Source: Prevotella sp. (GTDB taxonomy: Bacteria > Bacteroidota > Bacteroidia > Bacteroidales > Bacteroidaceae). Taken from it: a DNA stretch of 48,767 bases. The first letter of the stretch is position 1; each line of letters opens with the position of its first letter. The notes under the pieces were generated by a model. The model did no database searches, had not been told where the DNA came from, and worked only from the letters and a program-made list of their open reading frames with translations. The stretch covers positions 1-48,767 of the forward strand of contig JAEEVT010000006.1 in the NCBI GenBank assembly GCA_016291005.1. Direction: 5' to 3'. Shown here piece after piece: positions 1 to 8,901 of the stretch. A program made the translations under genes and the position numbers.

Positions 1-150
<150 letters not shown>

Positions 151-205
151 TTAAAAATTCAAAAACTATAGATACCTAAAAATGAGGATTTGTTTTAAAA
201 CGCTG

Positions 206-236
206 CAAAGGTACTAATAATTCTGCGAAATGCAAA
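206..236 (-). promoter_or_regulatory. Promoter for the PFOR gene
   Basis: Read on the minus strand there is a TACCTTTG box (206-213) and a TTTG box (233-236) separated by 19 bp, the Bacteroidetes primary sigma factor pattern. It lies about 80 bp upstream of the PFOR ATG. The rest of 124-316 is AT-rich with nothing else recognisable. Confidence 0.6.
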
Positions 237-316
237 GCGGAGTTTGCAAAATATTGCTAAAACGTTTACGTTTTGTTGATATGAATTAAGAGGGAAACAT
301 GAGCGGGACAATCTGT

Positions 317-892
317 TTACCTAAGGGCAAAGTCTTCGATGTGGCTGATTTCAGGCATATTGCAGCCCAAAACACCCACGATGGTGATGACATCAAAGCG
401 CCAAGGGTTATTAAGATGTCGAAAGTGGATGTAATGGTTGATGGCTCGGCGCAAATTCTTCTGCTTCTGATAGTTGATGGCCTGTAGCGGGTCGCCATAC
501 TCACGGTTGCGACGGGTCTTTACCTCCACAAACACAATACAGTCACCTTGCTGGGCAATGATGTCGATGTCACGATGGTTCGAATGCCAGTCGCGCTCAA
601 GGATGATGTAGCCTTTCTGAAGTAGATAATTCACAGCCATCTCCTCACCCCAGACACCCTCCAACAAGTGCTCAGGGGTATTACTCTTCAGCCGTTCCAA
701 CGCTTTGCCTATCTTGTCAGCTTCGTCAGCATTACAGTCATCTTTTCGGATATGGAGCATATCGGAAGCTGTCAAGAACATGGCAGTTGATGCGTATGGA
801 CTTTTGTCGGTAGCATAGATCTTCCTTGCCGCCTCGTAGGCTTCTTCCGTGCGACCTTGGCTGCGCAGTTCAAAGACATCCCTAACAGTCAT
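317..892 (-). CDS. YraN/UPF0102-family protein with an extra N-terminal domain
   Basis: 191 residues. Residues about 80-180 match the YraN (UPF0102) fold, a restriction-endonuclease-like domain of uncertain function: W-G-E-E at 81-84, R-D-I-D at 107-110 and F-V-E-V-K-T-R at 121-127 supply the usual acidic and lysine positions. The usual G-E-I-D motif reads R-D-I-D here. YraN proteins are normally about 120 residues; the first 75-80 residues here are additional, helical and rich in Ala, Glu and Arg, resembling a short TPR-like helical hairpin. The gene follows the M3 peptidase gene by 40 bp on the same strand and is probably co-transcribed. The family assignment is good; the function is unknown. 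Confidence 0.8.
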   Translation of the reverse strand: MTVRDVFELRSQGRTEEAYEAARKIYATDKSPYASTAMFLTASDMLHIRKDDCNADEADKIGKALERLKSNTPEHLLEGVWGEEMAVNYLLQKGYIILERDWHSNHRDIDIIAQQGDCIVFVEVKTRRNREYGDPLQAINYQKQKNLRRAINHYIHFRHLNNPWRFDVITIVGVLGCNMPEISHIEDFALR

Positions 893-932
893 ATTTGCAG
901 AAAGATATGCACCACTCCATCTTTTACCTCCT

Positions 933-3086
933 TCAAAGACCTCGTGCCTTAAGCAGGCTGGAGGCGTCTGGCTGAGCCATTCCTGTGAAGTCTGTGAACA
1001 TCTGCATCAGGTCGCCTGTGTTGCCACGACTCAGGATTTTGTCACGCATGTCCTGTCCTGTTTCAGGATTTAGTGCGCCTCGCTTTGCGAATACGTCGGC
1101 AATGTTAACGGCCAGCACTTCTGTCCAAAGATAGCTATAGTAGCCGGCTGCATAGCCACCGCCAAAGACATGGTTGAAGTAACTGGTGTGATAGCGTGGG
1201 GGAATCTGTAGATTGAGCAGTCCCACCTGGCGTAGTGCCTCATTCTCAAAGTCTTTTGCCTGTTCGGGGGTGCAAATGTCTTTTGAGGGAAGCATGTGCC
1301 AAGCCAGGTCGACACAGGTGGCAGCAAGGTTCTCGCCGAGGGCGTAGGCACTTTGGAAGTTAATGCTTTTCAACATGCGTTCCTTCAGGTCTGGTGGCAT
1401 GGGTTGCCCTGTATCACAATGGCGGGCATAGTGGTCGAAGATTTCAGGTATGGAGGCAAACGACTCGTTGAACTGTGAAGGCATCTCCACAAAGTCTCGC
1501 GCTACGGCGGTACCGCTCAGACTGTTGTACTGACAGTCGGAGAGGATGCCGTGAAGGGCATGGCCAAACTCATGGAACATCGTGGTTACCTCATCCCATG
1601 TCAGAAGTGACGGCTTGCCTTCTGGAGCTTTAGCACTATTGCATACATTATATATAATAGGTATTTGGTTCCATTGCCGGCTCTGCTTGGCAAATCCGTC
1701 CATCCAGGCTCCGCCGCGCTTAGTGGGTCTGCGGAAGTAGTCGCAATAGAAAAGAGCTTTGGTCTTGCCGTCTTTGTCGAAGACTTCGAAAACCTTCGTG
1801 TCGGGATGGTAGAGTGGAATGTCGGTACGCTCTTTGAATGTAAGACCATATACTCGATTGGCAGCATAGAACACTCCATTTACGAGTACACTGTCAACAT
1901 TGAAATATGGCTTAACCTCGTCGTCGCTAACGTCTAACAGTTCCTTCTTCATCTTGGCCGAATAGTAGAACCGGTCGTAAGGCTGGAGTTGGAATGTATC
2001 GGCGCCGTCGGAAATGGTCTTACGTGCATAGTCTTCAATGGCTTTGGTCTCGGCATCGGCCTTCGTCGCATATTGACTGATAAGGCTCTTAAGGAATGCA
2101 TAGACATTCTCAGGCGTCTTGGCCATAGTCTTCTCTAACGAATAGGCAGCATAGTTGGGATATCCCATGATTTCAGCCTGCTCAGCACGCAGCTTGGCTA
2201 TTTCACAGACCAGTCCGAAGGTATTGTACTTGCCTGTACCGTCAGCTCTGTGGACAGATGCCTCGTAGACTTTACGGCGTAAATCGCGGTTGTCGAGGCT
2301 GGCCAGAATAGGCTGTTGCGTCGTATTTACAATCACGATGGCGTATGGCGCCTTGCCGCTACGACTCTCGGCATCCTTGGCACATTGGGCAATGTCGGCT
2401 TCGCTGAGTCCAGCAAGGTCTTCCTTCTTCTCTACCCATACTACGGCGTCATTGGTGGCATCGGGCAGCATGTCGCCCCATTTCTGTTGCAGGTCAGAGA
2501 TTTTCAGGTTTATCTCTTTCATCCGGGCCATCTTCTCGTCGGGCAGTAGGGCTCCCTTGCGGACAAACTCCTTATAGATTTCCTCAAGCAATTTCTCATC
2601 TTCAGGACCTTTAAGCATCGACTGCTGACCGCTTGCCTTGCTCTCTTGTACTTTGTCGTACACCTGCCGGATGCGTTCAAAGAGCTGCTTGTTGAACATA
2701 ATCTCGTTTTCAAGATCAGTAAGCATGGGCTGCACTTTCTTCTCAATTTCTCCTATTTCGGGAGTCTTGTCTGCCTCGACTATGGCAAAGAAGACACGAC
2801 TTACACGTTCAAGCAGCCGTCCGCTGTCCTCGAAGGGTAGGATGGTGTTCTCGAAAGTGGCGGAGTCTGGATTCTCGACAATTTTCTTGATGTTCTCCCG
2901 ATTCTGCTGGATAGCAGCTTCGAAAGCCGGTAGGTAATGTGACGTCTTAATCTTACTGAAATCTGGAGCTCCGAAAGGCTGCTGGCTCTCTGTTAACAAC
3001 GGGTTTTCCTGCTGTGCTTTCTCACAGGCACAGAAAGGCATCAACATAGCTGATGTGATTGCGATGGTCATAATGGTCTTTTTCAT
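933..3086 (-). CDS. dcp: M3-family peptidyl-dipeptidase (Dcp-like), lipoprotein
   Basis: 717 residues from the start chosen here. Zinc metallopeptidase of family M3; Dcp-type enzymes release C-terminal dipeptides from short peptides. H-E-F-G-H at about 505-509 supplies two zinc ligands and the catalytic Glu, with F-N-E-S about 25 residues later as the third-ligand region. The C-terminal F-G-G-G-Y-A-A-G-Y-Y-S-Y segment is typical of the Dcp branch. I start at the internal Met (3086) rather than at the ATG at 3131, because this gives a clean lipoprotein signal (M-K-K-T, hydrophobic core, C at about residue 18-20) and because 3131 lies only 12 bp from the tRNA gene. It is therefore likely to be membrane-anchored in the periplasm. 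The yraN-like gene follows. Confidence 0.9.
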   Translation of the reverse strand: MKKTIMTIAITSAMLMPFCACEKAQQENPLLTESQQPFGAPDFSKIKTSHYLPAFEAAIQQNRENIKKIVENPDSATFENTILPFEDSGRLLERVSRVFFAIVEADKTPEIGEIEKKVQPMLTDLENEIMFNKQLFERIRQVYDKVQESKASGQQSMLKGPEDEKLLEEIYKEFVRKGALLPDEKMARMKEINLKISDLQQKWGDMLPDATNDAVVWVEKKEDLAGLSEADIAQCAKDAESRSGKAPYAIVIVNTTQQPILASLDNRDLRRKVYEASVHRADGTGKYNTFGLVCEIAKLRAEQAEIMGYPNYAAYSLEKTMAKTPENVYAFLKSLISQYATKADAETKAIEDYARKTISDGADTFQLQPYDRFYYSAKMKKELLDVSDDEVKPYFNVDSVLVNGVFYAANRVYGLTFKERTDIPLYHPDTKVFEVFDKDGKTKALFYCDYFRRPTKRGGAWMDGFAKQSRQWNQIPIIYNVCNSAKAPEGKPSLLTWDEVTTMFHEFGHALHGILSDCQYNSLSGTAVARDFVEMPSQFNESFASIPEIFDHYARHCDTGQPMPPDLKERMLKSINFQSAYALGENLAATCVDLAWHMLPSKDICTPEQAKDFENEALRQVGLLNLQIPPRYHTSYFNHVFGGGYAAGYYSYLWTEVLAVNIADVFAKRGALNPETGQDMRDKILSRGNTGDLMQMFTDFTGMAQPDASSLLKARGL

Positions 3087-3142
3087 ATTGGACTCTTTAT
3101 GTAAATCGGAAACAATGGGGAAATTAGTCAATTCTATTTTTG

Positions 3143-3214
3143 TACACCTGTAGGGAATCGAACCCTAATCTGAGGAACCGGAATCCTCTATTCTATCCAT
3201 TGAACTACAGGTGC
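3143..3214 (-). tRNA. tRNA-Arg (anticodon CCG)
   Basis: Folds as a complete cloverleaf on the minus strand: acceptor GCACCTG with CAGGTGT (one G-U at the end pair), D arm GTTC/GAAT, anticodon stem GAGGA/TCCTC around loop TTCCGGT, giving anticodon CCG, and T arm TAGGG/CCCTA with a TTCGATT loop. CCA is not encoded. It lies 56 bp upstream of the M3 peptidase start on the same strand. Confidence 0.93.
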
Positions 3215-3517
3215 AGACGCTAAAGGCTGTCCATAAACGGATGCAAAGTTAGCAATTATTCTTTGAACTATGAACTATGAACTTTGAACTTTATGATTTG
3301 TTAACGGGCTTTGTATTGGCAGCTTAACAGGTAACGACTCAATGCAGATGGTTAGTAAAAATTAGGAAAAAGTGACATTTTGCAAAAATAATCATCCTTT
3401 TTGTTTGCAATTTATAATTTAATGTTTACCTTTGCACGCTGAAAATGTCAAAACGTCATTGATTAAACAAATAAAACAATAGTAATAATTGTAAATCATA
3501 AAACGTAAATTACCAAG
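3215..3517. other. Intergenic region between tRNA-Arg(CCG) and asnA
   Basis: About 300 bp with no gene. It contains a minus-strand TAACTTTG box at 3244-3251, a plausible tRNA promoter although the -33 element is poor. A short degenerate direct repeat of GAACTATGAACT type lies at about 3265-3293. The asnA promoter is at 3404-3434. Confidence 0.5.
3404..3434 (+). promoter_or_regulatory. Promoter for asnA
   Basis: TTTG (3404-3407), a 19-bp spacer, then TACCTTTG (3427-3434). The asnA ATG is 84 bp downstream of the -7 box. Confidence 0.65.
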
Positions 3518-4555
3518 ATGAGTCAACTGATAAAACCTATTGGTTACAAGCCGTTGCTTGATACAAAGCAGACGGAGCAAGGAATTAAACTGATAAAAGA
3601 GTTTTTCCAGCAGAATATTTCTACTGAACTTCGTTTACGCCGTGTGACGGCACCGCTTTTTGTCCTGAAGGGTCTGGGTATCAACGACGATCTGAACGGC
3701 GTGGAGCGTGCGGTGACGTTTCCTATCAAGGATTTAGGCGACGCCCGTGCCGAGGTCGTTCACTCCCTGGCAAAATGGAAGCGCTTGTCGTTGGCAGAGT
3801 ATAATATTGAACCAGGCTATGGCATCTATACCGATATGAATGCCATCCGAGCCGACGAAGAACTTGACAACCTGCACTCGTTGTATGTTGACCAATGGGA
3901 CTGGGAGGCTGTTATTACGAAGGAGCAGCGTACAGTGGCATATCTGAAGAATGTGGTGGAGCGCATCTATGCTGCCATTCGTCGTACGGAATATCTGACT
4001 TGTGAGACTTATCCGCAGATTAAGCCTTTCTTGCCAGAGAAGATTACTTTTATCCATGCCGAGGAGCTCTTGAAAATGTATCCAGACAAGACACCTAAGG
4101 AACGCGAGGATGCTATTTGTGAGGCTTATGGTGCCGTATTTATAATAGGTATTGGCGGCAAGCTGGCAAATGGCGAGAAGCATGATGGACGTGCGCCGGA
4201 CTATGACGACTGGACGACAATAGGCGAAAACGGTCAGGCTGGCCTGAATGGCGACATCCTGATCTGGTATCCTGTGCTCGGACGTTCGTTCGAACTGTCA
4301 TCGATGGGTATCCGTGTTGACAAGGAAAGCTTGATACGTCAGCTGAAGCTGGAGGGCAAGGAAGACCGCGAAAGTCTCTATTTCCATCAGAAGCTGTTGC
4401 ATGATGAACTGCCGCTGTCTATTGGTGGCGGTATTGGTCAGAGCCGCCTGTGCATGGTGCTGTTACACAAAGGACACATTGGCGAAATACAGGCTTCCAT
4501 CTGGCCCGACGACATGCGGACAGAATGCAAGAAGTTAGGAATGACACTGATTTAG
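3518..4555 (+). CDS. asnA: Aspartate--ammonia ligase (asparagine synthetase A)
   Basis: 345 residues, the normal AsnA length. Converts aspartate, ammonia and ATP to asparagine, AMP and PPi in the cytoplasm; the fold is that of class II aminoacyl-tRNA synthetases. The protein opens with the family's substrate-binding start (Q-T-E-Q-G-I-K-L-I-K near residues 18-27) and has the R-A-P-D-Y-D-D-W motif near 225. G-G-G-I-G-Q-S-R near 300 corresponds to class II motif 3. Its stop (TAG) interlocks with the stop of the convergent dnaX in the sequence TTAG, so the two genes overlap by 4 bp with no room for a terminator between them. Confidence 0.96.
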   Translation: MSQLIKPIGYKPLLDTKQTEQGIKLIKEFFQQNISTELRLRRVTAPLFVLKGLGINDDLNGVERAVTFPIKDLGDARAEVVHSLAKWKRLSLAEYNIEPGYGIYTDMNAIRADEELDNLHSLYVDQWDWEAVITKEQRTVAYLKNVVERIYAAIRRTEYLTCETYPQIKPFLPEKITFIHAEELLKMYPDKTPKEREDAICEAYGAVFIIGIGGKLANGEKHDGRAPDYDDWTTIGENGQAGLNGDILIWYPVLGRSFELSSMGIRVDKESLIRQLKLEGKEDRESLYFHQKLLHDELPLSIGGGIGQSRLCMVLLHKGHIGEIQASIWPDDMRTECKKLGMTLI

Positions 4556-6357
4556 GCCAGTTGAAGGTCAAGGAGTTCCCTCAGTTTAGCGACTGAGGGA
4601 TTTTCTTTCTCCATGAGTTCGAATTGCTCGCGGCGACTGAGCACTTTTTCTGCCTCGTGGTGCTCGGCCAGTCGCATAGTCATGGTTATGGCGTTGTTAT
4701 GAAGATGCAGTTTTAGGGTGTTGACAATACTACCCCTAATTTGCTCCATCTGTTCAAGTGCAAGCTGGTTTTCCACGATAACCTCTATGGCAGGGAAATC
4801 AGCGATGCTGGGACTCATGTTCTTCATGCGCGTGGCTATGCCACTAAGTCTCTGTGGCATGCGGTTACACATTGACAACCATTCCAGTTCCAGTTCCTGT
4901 TGATTAAACTCATGTTGAACGTTGTCATCGCCAGCCCCTTTGGCAGCCTCCTCGCCAGTAACGGGATTTCGCTTGGCACCTGATATGTTCCGCAGGTTAT
5001 TCCATGAGAAGCTGATGCTGTTTTTGAGTTTTGGTTTAGATGCCTGTGGGGCAGGAGTTGGCCCCGCCTGACTAACAGAACTGGTCTGATTGACAGTATT
5101 CGCCTGGTTAACAGAACTAGTCTGACTCTTCGCTTGGGTTGATGCCACAGGCTCAGCCGCAGCTACCTGTTGGGCTGCTTTCTTGGGCTGAGACTGTGTT
5201 ATCAGTTGCTTAAACAGGGATTTCAATCTTCTGGGCTTACGCCCACTGCCAGGCGCTTCGTCCGGCTGGGTAATCTGTGCTATCTCGATGAGGGTCAACT
5301 CGACGAGCAGCCGTTTGTTCGATGACTGGCGGTAATTGATGTCACACTGATTCATTAGCCGTAGGGCATCATAAAGGAATGGAATCTGGCATTTTGAGGC
5401 CTGCTCTTGATAGCGTTGCCGTTGCTGGTCGCTTACCTCGAGCAGGGAGAGTGTCTGAGGGTCACGCGCCATCAGTACGTTGCGTACATGCTTGGCCAAG
5501 CCCTGGATGAGCAGTCCACCATCAAAACCTTTGCTGATAATCTGGTTTAACAGCACCATGATGTCCGCCACCTTATTTATAATAGAGAGGTCGATAATCT
5601 GGAAATAGTACTCAGAGTCCAGCACATTCAGGTCTTCTATCACCTTCTGATAGGTAATGTTGCCTTGGCAGAACGATGCTGCCTGGTCGAAGATGCTGAG
5701 AGCGTCGCGCATACCACCGTCGGCTTTCTCGGCAATGACGGCCAGCGCTTCCTCCTCATATTTGATGCCCTCGCTGTCTGCTACCGACTTCAGGTGTTCG
5801 ATAGTACCTTTCACCGTCATGCGCTCGAAGTCATAAATCTGACAGCGGCTCAGAATGGTGGGCAGAATCTTGTGCTTCTCCGTGGTGGCCAAGATGAAGA
5901 TGACGTGGGCAGGCGGCTCCTCCAGCGTCTTGAGGAAGGCATTGAAGGCTGCCGTCGACAGCATGTGTACCTCGTCGATGATAAATACCTTATATTTACC
6001 TACTTGCGGCGGAATGCGCGTCTGTTCCATTAGTGTCTTGATGTGCTCCACCGAGTTGTTGGAGGCTGCATCCAACTCGAAGATGTTGAACGACCGCTGT
6101 TCGTTGAACGCCTGACAACTCTCGCATTGTCCGCAGGCCTCGCCGTCGGCTGTTGGTGTCAGGCAGTTGATGGCCTTGGCAAAGATGCGGGCGCAAGTGG
6201 TCTTGCCGACACCGCGTGGTCCACAGAAAAGGTATGCGTGAGCCAGCTTGCCGCTCTTCACCGCATTCTTTAGCGTGGTGGTCAGCGCTTGCTGTCCCAC
6301 CACCGTGTCGAACGAGGTGGGACGGTATTTTCGCGCCGAAACAATGTATTCTTCCAT
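4552..6357 (-). CDS. dnaX: DNA polymerase III subunits gamma/tau
   Basis: 601 residues. Clamp-loader AAA+ ATPase of the replisome. Visible are Walker A G-P-R-G-V-G-K-T at 46-53, four zinc cysteines (C65, C75, C78, C81), Walker B I-I-D-E-V-H at 127-131, and the S-R-C arginine-finger motif near residue 170. A Gln/Ser/Thr/Ala-rich linker at about 390-440 leads into a weakly conserved tau-type C-terminal region. It follows the ROK kinase gene by 37 bp on the same strand. A 6-bp inverted repeat (GGAGAG/CTCTCC, 6367-6382) sits just upstream of the start and could fold the leader. Convergent with asnA (4-bp overlap). Confidence 0.96.
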   Translation of the reverse strand: MEEYIVSARKYRPTSFDTVVGQQALTTTLKNAVKSGKLAHAYLFCGPRGVGKTTCARIFAKAINCLTPTADGEACGQCESCQAFNEQRSFNIFELDAASNNSVEHIKTLMEQTRIPPQVGKYKVFIIDEVHMLSTAAFNAFLKTLEEPPAHVIFILATTEKHKILPTILSRCQIYDFERMTVKGTIEHLKSVADSEGIKYEEEALAVIAEKADGGMRDALSIFDQAASFCQGNITYQKVIEDLNVLDSEYYFQIIDLSIINKVADIMVLLNQIISKGFDGGLLIQGLAKHVRNVLMARDPQTLSLLEVSDQQRQRYQEQASKCQIPFLYDALRLMNQCDINYRQSSNKRLLVELTLIEIAQITQPDEAPGSGRKPRRLKSLFKQLITQSQPKKAAQQVAAAEPVASTQAKSQTSSVNQANTVNQTSSVSQAGPTPAPQASKPKLKNSISFSWNNLRNISGAKRNPVTGEEAAKGAGDDNVQHEFNQQELELEWLSMCNRMPQRLSGIATRMKNMSPSIADFPAIEVIVENQLALEQMEQIRGSIVNTLKLHLHNNAITMTMRLAEHHEAEKVLSRREQFELMEKENPSVAKLRELLDLQLA

Positions 6358-6394
6358 AGCTTAACTGGAGAGTAGCCTCTCCCTGATGTAGTTA

Positions 6395-7378
6395 TTATAT
6401 CTCCCAACCGATAGCCGATGCACCAAGGACGGCTGCACTGGCACCATCGAGACCGCTGACCAGGAACTGCGCCTTGCCCTTGAAGATTTTCATCACATGG
6501 GCGTCGTAAGCCTCGCGGATGGGTTTCATGATGAGTTCGCCAGCTTTGACCATACCACCGAAGAAGATGAATGCCTCCGGACTTGAGAATGCGGCGAAGT
6601 CTGCACAGGCCTCACCCAGCATCTTGCCGGTAAAGGCATAGATTTCCTGAGCCAGTTCATCGCCCTTGCCGGCAGCGATGGAGACATCGAGCGAGGTGAT
6701 GTCCTCGGGGTTCATCTCGCGCAGGATGGAGGGACGCTGTGTCGTAGTCAGAAGTTCGCGAGCGGTGCGTGCCACACCAGTTGCCGAGCAGTAAGCCTCT
6801 AAGCATCCTGTACGTCCGCAGCCGCAGGGGCGACCTTCGGCGCCGCGTACCATTGTTACATGACCCAGCTCGCCTGCAAAGCCGTCGTGACCGTAGAGCA
6901 GCTGGCCGTTTACCACAATGCCCGAGCCGACACCCGTACCAAGGGTGATGACTATGAAGTTCTTCATGCCGCGTGCTACGCCATAGACCATCTCGCCCAG
7001 GGCTGCAGCGTTGGCATCGTTAGTCAGCGCCACGGGAATGCCGCCCAGTTGGTCACTAAACATTTTGGCCAAAGGTACGATGCCGTCGTGTGCCCAAGGC
7101 AGGTTGGGAGCAAACTCAATGGTGCCGTTGTAGTAGTTGCCGTTAGGCGCACCAATACCCATAGCCTTGATTTTCTCGATACCGCCTACTTGTTCGATGA
7201 TTGGTTGTAGGGCCTCAACGCATGCTTTGACATAAGCATCGGCCGTAGCATAGCCGCCAGTCTTGATGGCAGTAGTTGCTTTGATGTCACCACGGGCATC
7301 GACGATGCCGAAAACAGAGTTCGTACCTCCTAAGTCCAAGCCGATAACATACGGCTTTATTCCTTGCTGTTCGTTCAT
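6395..7378 (-). CDS. ROK-family glucokinase
   Basis: 327 residues. ATP-dependent sugar kinase, most likely phosphorylating glucose to glucose-6-phosphate in the cytoplasm. ROK hallmarks: phosphate-binding L-D-L-G-G-T-N at 14-20, catalytic D121 in T-N-D-A-N, G-E-L-G-H with H173, and the zinc motif C-G-C-G-R-T-G-C at 185-192. Substrate specificity within ROK (glucose, mannose, allose, N-acetylmannosamine) cannot be fixed from motifs; glucokinase is the usual assignment for this Bacteroidales type. It is placed 6.5 kb from a mannan locus whose end products are mannose-1-phosphate and glucose. A TATCTTTG -7 box lies at 7423-7430 on the minus strand, without a convincing -33 box. Confidence 0.88.
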   Translation of the reverse strand: MNEQQGIKPYVIGLDLGGTNSVFGIVDARGDIKATTAIKTGGYATADAYVKACVEALQPIIEQVGGIEKIKAMGIGAPNGNYYNGTIEFAPNLPWAHDGIVPLAKMFSDQLGGIPVALTNDANAAALGEMVYGVARGMKNFIVITLGTGVGSGIVVNGQLLYGHDGFAGELGHVTMVRGAEGRPCGCGRTGCLEAYCSATGVARTARELLTTTQRPSILREMNPEDITSLDVSIAAGKGDELAQEIYAFTGKMLGEACADFAAFSSPEAFIFFGGMVKAGELIMKPIREAYDAHVMKIFKGKAQFLVSGLDGASAAVLGASAIGWEI

Positions 7379-7554
7379 AATTGTTTTTATGTTTTAAGTT
7401 AAAGTATATACGCTTTGGACTGCAAAGATACAAATAAATTAGGAATTAGGAATGCTGAATACGGAATAATTTCTTAGTGGAAGCAAATTTTTCACTTTTC
7501 ACTCCTCACTTTTCACTTTTTTTCGTAACTTTGCCATCAAAGATGGCGAAATTA

Positions 7555-7617
7555 TTCCGTCACGGAAGAAAAACAAACGAATTTGTTTTGTTCTTCTCTC
7601 GACTTTTCGTAACTTTG
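7555..7617 (+). promoter_or_regulatory. Promoter of the lysE-like gene with an upstream palindrome
   Basis: TTTG (7587-7590), 19 bp, TAACTTTG (7610-7617), ending 8 bp before the ATG, so the transcript is almost leaderless. Just upstream lies a perfect 13-bp palindrome TTCCGT-C-ACGGAA (7555-7567), placed like an operator or activator site. A second TAACTTTG box at 7526-7533 and a GCCATC/GATGGC inverted repeat at 7532-7546 precede it. Confidence 0.5.
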
Positions 7618-7625
7618 CACCCGAT

Positions 7626-8291
7626 ATGCCGTTTCCATTACATATAAATATTGTCGATCTGGTGTTTAAAGGCATGCTGATTGGCATGATAGCTTCTGCA
7701 CCGATGGGGCCTGTCGGCATCCTTTGCGTACAGCGTACGTTGAACAAAGGACGCTGGTACGGACTTGTGACGGGCTTTGGTGCGGCAGCGAGTGACATTA
7801 TCTATGCCGGCATCACGGGTTTCGGTATGGCTTTTGTCATGGACTTTATTAACAACGAGCAGAATAAGTTCTATCTACAGATTATTGGTAGTGTGTTGTT
7901 GCTGGCCTTCGGCGTCTATACGTGGCGTACTGATCCAACGAGGAATATGCACAAGTCCGGTCAGCAGAAAGGCTCGCTGTGGTATAACATGTGGACGGCT
8001 TTCCTCGTAACTTTCTCCAATCCCCTCATCATCTTTCTTTTCATGGCGTTGTTTGCACAGTTTGCCTTCGTCATTCCCGATCGCCCTTTCGAGATGCTCG
8101 TAGGTTTTGCCAGTATCGTAGGAGGCGCCCTGTTGTGGTGGTACGGCCTGTCGTGGCTGGTGGATAAGGTTCGAGGTATCTTTGATGCTGCAGGCATCCG
8201 CATCATCAACCAGATTATCGGAACCGTTGTGATTATTTTCTCCGTCATCTCGCTCTTTGGTACGGTGACGAACCTGTTCAGGTTTTTTTGA
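7626..8291 (+). CDS. LysE-family translocator
   Basis: 221 residues, six predicted hydrophobic segments (about 10-30, 45-70, 75-95, 118-140, 150-175, 190-215), inner membrane. The N-terminal A-P-M-G-P-V-G-I-L-C motif is the signature of LysE/RhtB amino-acid and small-molecule exporters. The substrate cannot be inferred. It opens a plus-strand run with the DUF4924-like gene, rfbD and prfC (gaps of 35, 29 and 50 bp), an order I recall as common in Bacteroidales. Confidence 0.85.
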   Translation: MPFPLHINIVDLVFKGMLIGMIASAPMGPVGILCVQRTLNKGRWYGLVTGFGAAASDIIYAGITGFGMAFVMDFINNEQNKFYLQIIGSVLLLAFGVYTWRTDPTRNMHKSGQQKGSLWYNMWTAFLVTFSNPLIIFLFMALFAQFAFVIPDRPFEMLVGFASIVGGALLWWYGLSWLVDKVRGIFDAAGIRIINQIIGTVVIIFSVISLFGTVTNLFRFF

Positions 8292-8326
8292 GGTCATAAC
8301 GAGATAATGAAATAACGACAATAAAA

Positions 8327-8872
8327 ATGTATATTGCACAAGAATTACGTAAGAAGAATATAGCTGAATATCTGCTGTACATGTGGCAGGTTGAGGATAC
8401 GATACGCGCCTTCGGCTGTTCGATGGCTAGGATTCGCCGTGAATATATCGACCGTTTTGACTATACGGAAGAACAGAAAGAAGAGGAGGCCGACTGGTTT
8501 GGAAACCTGATACGCATGATGAATCAGGAAGACTGTCGTGACCAAGGACATTTGCAAATCAATAATGTAACACTACAGACCTTGGAAGAGTTACACGCCC
8601 AGCTGCTGTCGTCAACGAAGTTCCCTTTCTACAATACTGCGTATTATAAGGTGTTGCCCTTTATCGTGGAGTTACGCCATCGTGGAGCCGATAAGCAGGA
8701 CAACGAGATAGAGACCTGCTTCAACTCTCTTTACGGTGTCATGCTGCTGCGCCTGCAGAAGAAGGAGATAACGCCTAACACCCTGCATGCCGTACAGGAA
8801 ATTACTACCTTCATAGGCATGCTTTCGGACTATTACAAGAAGGATAAGGAAGAGGGCTTGGAGTTTGAATAA
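8327..8872 (+). CDS. DUF4924-like conserved Bacteroidales protein
   Basis: 181 residues, soluble, alpha-helical and charged, with no signal peptide. The N-terminus M-Y-I-A-Q-E-L-R-K-K-N-I-A-E-Y-L and the Y-M-W-Q-V-E-D segment are what I associate with DUF4924, a family found next to rfbD and prfC in Bacteroidetes. No catalytic motif is visible and the function is unknown. The 35-bp gap from the lysE-like gene and 29-bp gap to rfbD suggest one operon. Confidence 0.75.
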   Translation: MYIAQELRKKNIAEYLLYMWQVEDTIRAFGCSMARIRREYIDRFDYTEEQKEEEADWFGNLIRMMNQEDCRDQGHLQINNVTLQTLEELHAQLLSSTKFPFYNTAYYKVLPFIVELRHRGADKQDNEIETCFNSLYGVMLLRLQKKEITPNTLHAVQEITTFIGMLSDYYKKDKEEGLEFE

Positions 8873-8901
8873 TCGTTATAACGAACTGTCGAATCACGAA
8901 A

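Noticed and set aside
3087..3131. Longer N-terminus of the M3 peptidase (start at 3131)
   Set aside because: Would put 15 polar residues ahead of a textbook lipoprotein signal and place the start only 12 bp from the tRNA gene.
7499..7798. 99-codon minus-strand frame across the lysE promoter
   Set aside because: Overlaps the promoter and the 5' part of a well-supported gene, no family resemblance.
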